A stretch of DNA of 10,878 nucleotides from Halovenus sp. (GTDB taxonomy: Archaea; Halobacteriota; Halobacteria; Halobacteriales; Haloarculaceae): positions 1 to 10,878 of the forward strand of contig JAQCNG010000001.1 of assembly GCA_028275145.1 (NCBI GenBank), given 5' to 3'. The position numbers were made by a program, and so were the translations under genes. This document shows positions 7,485 through 10,878 of the stretch, in pieces. The notes under the pieces were generated by a model, which worked only from the letters and a program-made list of their open reading frames with translations, was not told the DNA's origin and did no database searches. The first letter of the stretch is position 1; each line of letters begins with the position of its first letter.

Positions 7485-7928
7485 ATGGCCGAGTTCACCC
7501 TACACGTCAGACTCGACGCCGACAGGGCAGAGACAACAGACGGCGATGGCCTGCTCTCCCCGTACGTCGAGGACCACCAGACAGTTGCGCTCGGCTCTGA
7601 CCGCGTCGAGGGTGCCCGCCCCGGTGTCGTCGTGCCCGAACCGTCGTCGCTGGAGATAGACGATATAGAGACGTTCGCCGAGGTCTACACCGGACTCCGG
7701 ACCGAACCCGCAGTCCACGATATCAGCCTGTGGGGCCCGTCCTCCGAGCGATTCCCCGTGCCAGTCCAGCACTACGCACTCCAGCAGATACAGCAACCGC
7801 GCCTCTACGAGTACCACGCGCTGGGTGACACGGTGACTCTCGTCGTCGCCGACAGCGAGATGGCGGCCGAACAGGTCCAGCGCGAGGTGCCCGACGCCGC
7901 GCTCGGCTACAGTGACGCGCCGTTCTGA
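7485..7928 (+). CDS. Uncharacterised acidic protein (147 aa)
   Basis: I do not recognise this family. The frame opens with GTG then ATG (7482 and 7485); the ATG is taken as start. The product is soluble, without signal peptide, membrane segment or cysteine. It alternates predicted strands (EFTLHVRLDAD at 3-13, GDTVTLVVADSE at 114-125) with a central helix-like QHYALQQIQQPRLYEY (95-110). Acidic residues are spread evenly and codon use matches neighbouring genes, which supports real coding. It stands alone between a gene-poor region and the leader-ORF region, with no visible TATA box, so context gives no function. The high aromatic content in the C-terminal half (Y97, Y108, Y110, Y142) is compatible with a small alpha/beta domain. 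Confidence 0.75.
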   Translation: MAEFTLHVRLDADRAETTDGDGLLSPYVEDHQTVALGSDRVEGARPGVVVPEPSSLEIDDIETFAEVYTGLRTEPAVHDISLWGPSSERFPVPVQHYALQQIQQPRLYEYHALGDTVTLVVADSEMAAEQVQREVPDAALGYSDAPF

Positions 7929-7986
7929 GCTGACCCCCCTCGTCTCGAACCCGGCGCGGTTCGTGCCCGGCCGCACACGGAGCCGT

Positions 7987-7998
7987 ATGATTAATCAT
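7987..7998. promoter_or_regulatory. 12-bp palindrome, operator-like
   Basis: ATGATTAATCAT is a perfect palindrome in otherwise GC-rich DNA. It ends four bases before the TATA-like TTTATTA, overlapping where the transcription factor B recognition element would lie. That position is typical for archaeal repressor or activator sites. The regulator is unknown. Confidence 0.5.
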
Positions 7999-8002
7999 TA
8001 GG

Positions 8003-8009
8003 TTTATTA
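8003..8009 (+). promoter_or_regulatory. TATA-like box before the 9-codon ORF
   Basis: TTTATTA lies 27-33 bases before the ATG at 8036, in a short A/T-rich island (7986-8010). The predicted transcription start falls about 0-8 bases before that ATG. Confidence 0.55.
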
Positions 8010-8035
8010 CCCGCCGGGTCACAGAGAGGAGTACA

Positions 8036-8065
8036 ATGACCGCGCTCGGGGTACACGTACACTGA
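8036..8065 (+). CDS. Putative 9-codon leader ORF
   Basis: ATG ... TGA encodes MTALGVHVH. The ORF begins at the expected transcript start of the TATA box at 8003-8009 and follows a purine-rich AGAGAGGAG. Its codons 2-5 overlap the left arm of an RNA stem (8042-8049 with 8076-8083), so translation would compete with folding. A coding function for the peptide is unlikely; a leader-peptide role is an inference. Confidence 0.35.
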   Translation: MTALGVHVH

Positions 8066-8083
8066 TTCTCTCCGGCCGAGCGC
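8042..8083 (+). promoter_or_regulatory. Stem-loop overlapping the leader ORF
   Basis: GCGCTCGG (8042-8049) is the perfect inverse complement of CCGAGCGC (8076-8083) with a 26-base loop. The left arm lies within the 9-codon ORF and the right arm after its stop, the geometry expected of an attenuator-like switch. There is no oligo-T run after it. Confidence 0.4.
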
Positions 8084-8118
8084 ACAGTCTCTCAACCCAC
8101 ACACCACCCCCACACAAC

Positions 8119-8295
8119 ATGAGCACACGACCCGACACGACGGCAGACCCCGAGCCACGACCCACAACAGAACCCACAGAATCGTTCACGGCGAGCAACG
8201 CGCCACGCACCTTCGACCCGTTCAACACCCGTGACTGCCCGACCCACTTCGAGGACAGGTGGGCCGACACGAGCGACCGGCCGTCGATACACTGA
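8119..8295 (+). CDS. Putative small protein (58 aa)
   Basis: An ATG 53 bases after the 9-codon ORF opens 58 codons ending in TGA. The product is Thr/Pro/Asp-rich at the N-terminus (1-20), likely disordered. The second half, with ESFTASNAPRTFDPFN (21-36), CPTHFEDRW (40-48) and the end SIH, has a single cysteine, two histidines and several aromatics. There is no membrane segment. No Shine-Dalgarno precedes it. With the TATA box at 8003-8009 it would be the second ORF of a short transcript. Codon use is less G/C-biased than its neighbours at several places (ACA, CCA, CGA), so chance cannot be excluded. I recognise no family. Confidence 0.4.
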   Translation: MSTRPDTTADPEPRPTTEPTESFTASNAPRTFDPFNTRDCPTHFEDRWADTSDRPSIH

Positions 8296-8397
8296 ACCCG
8301 ACCGCCGAGCCTCCGACGGCAACCCGACTCCTGCAGGGACGACAGTCGACTCGCCGCCGCTAGCCAGTTTCCACAGGATGGGTCAGCCGATACGCTC

Positions 8398-8405
8398 AAA
8401 TAATT
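8398..8405 (+). promoter_or_regulatory. TATA-like box of the methyltransferase-like gene
   Basis: AAATAATT lies 20-27 bases before the ATG at 8425 in GC-rich surroundings, consistent with a leaderless or nearly leaderless transcript. Confidence 0.5.
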
Positions 8406-8424
8406 CCATCTCTATGGGTCATAC

Positions 8425-9189
8425 ATGGACACAGAGGCCTCCGACAGAACAGGATTCGAACTGACCCAGCGGCGTATGTTCGCGCTCGTGGCACTCGTAG
8501 TCGGCGCAATCATCGTCGAGGGAACCTCGCTGTTGCCCTCGTTCGTCGGCCACATCATGTTTTTCATGTCCGACCAGGTGAACGTCATCCAGGGCAACTG
8601 GACGCTGGTCGCACTGAACATCGGAGTGTTCGGGGCGTTCGCCATCCCGCTCGCGGCGGGCTTTCGGTGGCGGGTGAACTGGCAGTCTGCCTCGCTGGGC
8701 GTGTACGGCGCGTTCATCGTCTCGCTGTTCGTCGAGATGTACGGTGTCCCGCTGACGTTCTACATCAGTTCGGCAGCAGTCCCGGGGAGTGCTGGACTGG
8801 GCTCGACCGGCGGGCAGACAGCGCTGTTTACCTTCGAGTTCCTCGGCCAGCCGATGGCGCTGACGTTCTGGAAGAGTGTCGGCGCGGCGATGATAATCCT
8901 CGGGACCATCATCATCGCCGTCGGGTGGGCGACGCTGTACCGCACGGACGACGAACTGGTGACGAGCGGTCTCTACAGGTACTCCCGACACCCGCAGTAT
9001 CTCGGCTTCCTGCTGTTCCTGGGTGGCTGGTTCGTCCACTGGCCCTCGCTGCTGACGATGGCGATGTTCCCGGTGCTCACGTACTTCTACTACCGACTCA
9101 GCAAGGTCGAAGAACGGGAGGTCATGGAGCAGATGAACAACAAAGAGGCCTACCAGAACTACATCGAGTCGACGCCGCGGTTCCTCTGA
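8425..9189 (+). CDS. Integral membrane methyltransferase-like protein (ICMT/PEMT family)
   Basis: This 254-residue protein has about five to six hydrophobic segments (roughly 17-37, 60-80, 88-106, 152-171 and 192-222, the last long enough for a helical hairpin). The C-terminal third carries the hallmarks of isoprenylcysteine carboxyl methyltransferase and phospholipid N-methyltransferase relatives: LVTSGLYRYSRHPQYLGF (178-195), with the RHPxY core at 188-192, and the acidic pair EE (229-230) before a Y-x-x-Y...TPRFL end. These residues bind S-adenosylmethionine in family members. The substrate could be a lipid, a quinone or a small molecule; archaea have no obvious prenylcysteine target, so it is left open. 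The N-terminal half is less typical and may be lineage-specific. The gene is transcribed alone and converges on the next gene. Confidence 0.82.
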   Translation: MDTEASDRTGFELTQRRMFALVALVVGAIIVEGTSLLPSFVGHIMFFMSDQVNVIQGNWTLVALNIGVFGAFAIPLAAGFRWRVNWQSASLGVYGAFIVSLFVEMYGVPLTFYISSAAVPGSAGLGSTGGQTALFTFEFLGQPMALTFWKSVGAAMIILGTIIIAVGWATLYRTDDELVTSGLYRYSRHPQYLGFLLFLGGWFVHWPSLLTMAMFPVLTYFYYRLSKVEEREVMEQMNNKEAYQNYIESTPRFL

Positions 9190-9203
9190 GAGGCCACAGC
9201 CTC
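9190..9203. terminator. Weak hairpin in the convergent gap
   Basis: GAGGC (9190-9194) pairs with GCCTC (9199-9203) around a four-base loop immediately after the methyltransferase-like stop codon; a short CTGTTTC follows. The 51-base gap between two converging genes needs 3'-end signals for both, and this is the only candidate seen. Confidence 0.3.
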
Positions 9204-9240
9204 GCCGAACCTGTTTCTGGTGCACCCATAGCCCGGCAGG

Positions 9241-10221
9241 TCACTCTCTGTCCGGTCGGGGCACCGCTTCGAACGGCTCGAACGCCCAGTCGCCGTCCCG
9301 GTAGGCACACAGGTAGTATCTGATTCCGGGCTGGTGTGCGGCACCGGTGATAATGTGGACCGGTTCGGTCCCACTCGCGTGTGCGAGGACGTACGCCGCG
9401 ATGCGCTCGTTGCGTGCGTATGTGAAACGCTCCAGTTCGGGGTCGTGTCGCCGGAGCCACTCCCGTTCGAGTGGCTGTGGCAGAAACGCACACTTGTAGT
9501 ACCGCTGGAGATCAACCAGTTTGTCGGGGTCGATGGCGGCGACGCGGGAGCGTTTGAACGAGGCAAAATCCTCTCCGGTGGCGAGTTCGCCGTGACTCAT
9601 CAGGAAATCCGACGCGATATCGCCAAGCGCCGCGGCGAACCGGTCGCCGTACACCTCGCTGCCCGAGTCGATGAGCGAGAAGGTCACCTCGCGGAGTCGG
9701 GTGACGATGGACTGCAACTCCGGCCCGTCGTGTTCCGACTCGAAGGCCCTGGCCAGTTGCCCCTCGATGTGGGAGTCGAACTCCCGCTCCCGGCAGTGGT
9801 GCATCGCCCAGCGGTAGTCGTCGGTCTCACAGACAGCCGGCTCGTCTGCGAGGTACATCCGCCTGATGCCCTGCTCACAGTAGACCGCCTCGCCGTCGCG
9901 CAGTGCCGGCCGGAGATGCCGCCGCAGGAACGACCGCTCGGCGTCGGTGTCGGCGTGGGTGATGCCGTGGACGTGGAACGGCTGTCCGTCGACGACCACT
10001 GTGTCGCCCGGCAGTCCGCTCGCAACCGGTTCGCCGAGTTCCCGTTCCCGGAGGTAGGCCCACTCGGCTTTTGCCTGCAGGTAGGCGTCGTGTTCCGAGT
10101 CCGTGCCCGTGAGCGCCTGTATCCCCGCCAGCGTCTCCACGGACCGAATGGCAGCGAGTCGCTCGCGCTGTGTCTCGCTGAGAGCGCCGGACAGTTCCTC
10201 CTCGTGCTCGGTCACTAGCAC
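9241..10221 (-). CDS. Divergent TraB/TIKI-like protein
   Basis: This 326-residue, soluble-looking protein has no signal peptide. Its pattern matches the TraB/PrgY/GumN (TIKI) superfamily of probable metal-dependent hydrolases. After a VVVDGQPFHVHGITHAD strand-turn (75-91, with His89 in place of the usual G-x-x-H), an acidic VYCEQG (113-118, Glu116) follows the helix. Near the end come the catalytic-type RNERIAAYVLA (270-280) and the strand-turn VHIITGAAHQPGI (288-300, His296). The middle (about 125-260) is helical and not recognised. The start is taken as GTG at 10221, since the upstream frame has no ATG; a second in-frame GTG lies at 10215. Archaeal TraB proteins are usually membrane-bound, and no membrane helix is seen here. 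The assignment rests on motif order only. Confidence 0.6.
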   Translation of the reverse strand: MLVTEHEEELSGALSETQRERLAAIRSVETLAGIQALTGTDSEHDAYLQAKAEWAYLRERELGEPVASGLPGDTVVVDGQPFHVHGITHADTDAERSFLRRHLRPALRDGEAVYCEQGIRRMYLADEPAVCETDDYRWAMHHCREREFDSHIEGQLARAFESEHDGPELQSIVTRLREVTFSLIDSGSEVYGDRFAAALGDIASDFLMSHGELATGEDFASFKRSRVAAIDPDKLVDLQRYYKCAFLPQPLEREWLRRHDPELERFTYARNERIAAYVLAHASGTEPVHIITGAAHQPGIRYYLCAYRDGDWAFEPFEAVPRPDRE

Positions 10222-10293
10222 GACTACGTCGAGAACAGTAGTGAATCTTGTCCATGATGGGCGTGACAGCGAACGGGCGAGAAACGAAACAAC

Positions 10294-10344
10294 AAAAAAA
10301 GCGAACCGCGGTCGGTTAGCAGACGAGCGTCGGGTCGACGACCC
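10294..10344 (-). terminator. Archaeal oligo-T terminator
   Basis: On the minus strand a short inverted repeat, GGGTCG and CGACCC around one base (10332-10344), follows the TAG stop at 10347. About 30 bases later comes a run of seven T (10300-10294), then TTG-rich sequence. Oligo-T runs are the core archaeal termination signal. It implies that a minus-strand transcript reads through 10347. Confidence 0.55.
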
Positions 10345-10346
10345 AG

Positions 10347-10400
10347 CTAGTCAAGCTGTTCGAACAGCGCCTGCACATCGAAGATGTCGAACGTACGCAC
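10347..10400 (-). pseudogene. Orphan C-terminal coding fragment
   Basis: On the minus strand, codons from GTG at 10400 to TAG at 10347 read VRTFDIFDVQALFEQLD, an acidic, amphipathic ending with haloarchaeal codon use, followed by a terminator. The frame stays open upstream to 10514, but it runs through an A/T-rich promoter-like stretch and has no ATG, so the 5' part of the gene seems lost. The alternative is a 17-residue mini-protein starting at the GTG. I recognise no family. A perfect 14-bp palindrome, GCTGTTCGAACAGC, lies inside (10355-10368). Confidence 0.35.
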
Positions 10401-10481
10401 CTGCTCAGTCGGTGTCTGTCCTCCTCGACTGTACCGGCCTATCGGTCCCCTGAATCCGGTTTGCGCAGTTATCATCAGACA

Positions 10482-10490
10482 AATATATAA
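10482..10490. promoter_or_regulatory. Strong TATA-like box
   Basis: AATATATAA is the most A/T-rich stretch of the window. It lies 34-42 bases before the ATG at 10524 on the plus strand, a distance giving a short 5' leader. Being nearly symmetric, it could also act leftwards. Two copies of a related motif follow it: ATAACTTGAG (10487-10496) and ATAACTTATGAG (10517-10528). Confidence 0.5.
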
Positions 10491-10523
10491 CTTGAGGTGG
10501 TTGTTCACACAAGTTCATAACTT

Positions 10524-10556
10524 ATGAGCCAGACAGAGAACCCTGGTACAGCGTGA
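10524..10556 (+). pseudogene. Ten-codon ORF after a strong promoter, possibly a truncated gene start
   Basis: ATG to TGA encodes MSQTENPGTA, which reads like a normal haloarchaeal N-terminus. Read past the TGA, the same frame continues with coding-like sequence (RTVLIGSDETGHTVDRSSGD) to a TAA at 10665-10667, inside the left arm of the nested palindrome. This fits a gene start broken by a stop mutation and then cut by the palindromic element. A leader peptide is the alternative. Confidence 0.3.
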
Positions 10557-10649
10557 CGACCCACCTCAGTCAGTTTGACTAGGACTGTCCTCATCGGCAG
10601 CGACGAGACGGGCCATACTGTCGACCGGTCCAGTGGTGACAGACATACA

Positions 10650-10733
10650 TCATACTGTCGGCTGTAACTTCGTGGAACGATTCGGCACCCCGGGGTGCCG
10701 AAATATGCCATGGGCTTACAGCCGACAGTATCA
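10650..10733. repeat. Palindromic hairpin element 2 with a central 22-bp palindrome
   Basis: Perfect 16-base inverted arms, ATACTGTCGGCTGTAA (10652-10667) and its complement (10716-10731), frame a perfect 22-bp palindrome at 10681-10702 (half-site TTCGGCACCCC). The ends, TCATACTGTCG and CGACAGTATCA, match those of the element at 6992-7106. It begins 30 bases downstream of the phoU stop codon, so it may also help end that transcript. No open reading frame belongs to it; the short frames crossing it encode mirror-like FGTPGCR words, a by-product of the palindrome. Confidence 0.7.
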
Positions 10734-10762
10734 GCAAACAGTCCAGACGGTCCCCGGCCGGT

Positions 10763-10878
10763 TCAGTGGCGTTCGGCGCGATGGCGGGCCTGCATCCCTG
10801 CCTCGGCGATGTTGAGACCGTACTCGGTCGTGCGGACGAGGCTGTCGACGACCAGTCCGAGCAGGTAGCCCTCCGAGA
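10763..10878 (-). CDS. PhoU family phosphate regulator, C-terminal end (partial)
   Basis: The window's right edge holds the last 37 codons of a minus-strand gene. The visible sequence begins SEGYLLGLVVDSLVRTTEYG and continues NIAEAGMQAR before a His-Arg-rich end. The helix with D-S-L-x-R and the following Y-G-x-N-I-A-E motif is the typical last helix of PhoU domains, where conserved acidic residues bind metal clusters and contact the phosphate transporter or sensor. PhoU proteins repress phosphate uptake when phosphate is plentiful. The upstream part, and any AbrB-type DNA-binding domain it may carry, lies outside. The identification rests on a short stretch but fits the family well. Confidence 0.7.
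   Translation of the reverse strand, partial: SEGYLLGLVVDSLVRTTEYGLNIAEAGMQARHRAERH

Larger units (their letters stand above)
10222..10762. other. Gene-poor scar region between the TraB-like and phoU genes
   Basis: These 541 bases contain no intact gene. In order they hold the upstream region of the TraB-like gene, an oligo-T terminator (minus), an orphan C-terminal coding fragment (minus), an A/T-rich promoter with a 10-codon ORF (plus), a lone CATACTGTCG half-site (10614-10623) and the nested palindrome. Several stretches are clearly richer in A/T than the flanking genes, consistent with a decayed insertion or deletion site. Confidence 0.6.

Noticed and set aside
7027..7600. Plus-strand frames in the gap before the 147-aa gene
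   Set aside because: They are rich in Arg/Pro/Ser, lack acidic bias and overlap the start of a better supported gene.
8419..9225. 268-codon minus-strand frame opposite the membrane methyltransferase-like gene
   Set aside because: The plus strand encodes regular membrane helices and the RHPQY motif; the minus frame is a low-complexity Arg/Asp/Gln shadow.
9334..10218. 294-codon plus-strand frame opposite the TraB-like gene
   Set aside because: The minus frame has acidic composition and ordered motifs. The plus frame looks like its complement, although the TraB call is itself only moderate.
10505..10815. Short frames of 60-68 codons crossing the nested palindrome on both strands
   Set aside because: Both contain the mirror word FGTPGCR and YSRQY because the DNA is palindromic; they show no independent coding sign.
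1..10878. CRISPR array, integrase, transposase or toxin-antitoxin pair
   Set aside because: No regularly spaced direct repeats were seen, and no translated frame carries transposase, recombinase or recognisable toxin motifs.

Overview
The window reads as chromosome of a haloarchaeon (class Halobacteria). GC is high, codon third positions are strongly G/C, the proteins are very acidic (the FKBP-type isomerase is extreme), and several genes have a TATA-like box about 23-30 bases before an ATG with no Shine-Dalgarno, as expected of leaderless archaeal transcripts. Species cannot be fixed from the sequence alone.

Layout. A cut, irregular tRNA-like sequence lies at the left edge (1-59), followed by about 255 bases without a gene. 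An ElaA-like GNAT acetyltransferase (+) converges on a run of five minus-strand genes: purD (purine synthesis), a soluble protein with duplicated PhoU and TrkA-C domains, a zinc-free NADPH:quinone reductase of the MDR superfamily, a SlyD-like FKBP prolyl isomerase with a Met/Gly tail, and a GlmM/ManB-type phosphohexomutase. Gaps of 55-90 bases, two clear TATA boxes and inverted repeats suggest separate transcription units rather than one operon. The genes are metabolic or housekeeping and share no evident pathway.

Right of 6926 the window becomes accessory in character. A 559-base gap holds a 115-base hairpin element and a faint frameshifted coding remnant. Then come an unrecognised 147-aa gene (+), a promoter region with a 12-bp palindrome next to a TATA box, a 9-codon ORF overlapping an RNA stem and a 58-codon ORF, an isoprenylcysteine/phospholipid methyltransferase-like membrane protein (+), and a divergent TraB/TIKI-like protein (-). 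The last 650 bases contain an A/T-richer scar: an oligo-T terminator behind an orphan C-terminal coding fragment, a strong TATA box before a 10-codon ORF, and an 84-base nested palindrome. The 3' end of a PhoU family gene (-) closes the window.

The strongest unexplained signal is the pair of hairpin elements (6992-7106 and 10650-10733). They share 11-base termini, differ there by one compensated base pair, and keep the same C/C mismatch, so they look like two members of one family of palindromic repeats. The second candidate is the leader-ORF arrangement at 7987-8295. Both are inferences from sequence pattern and have not been tested.
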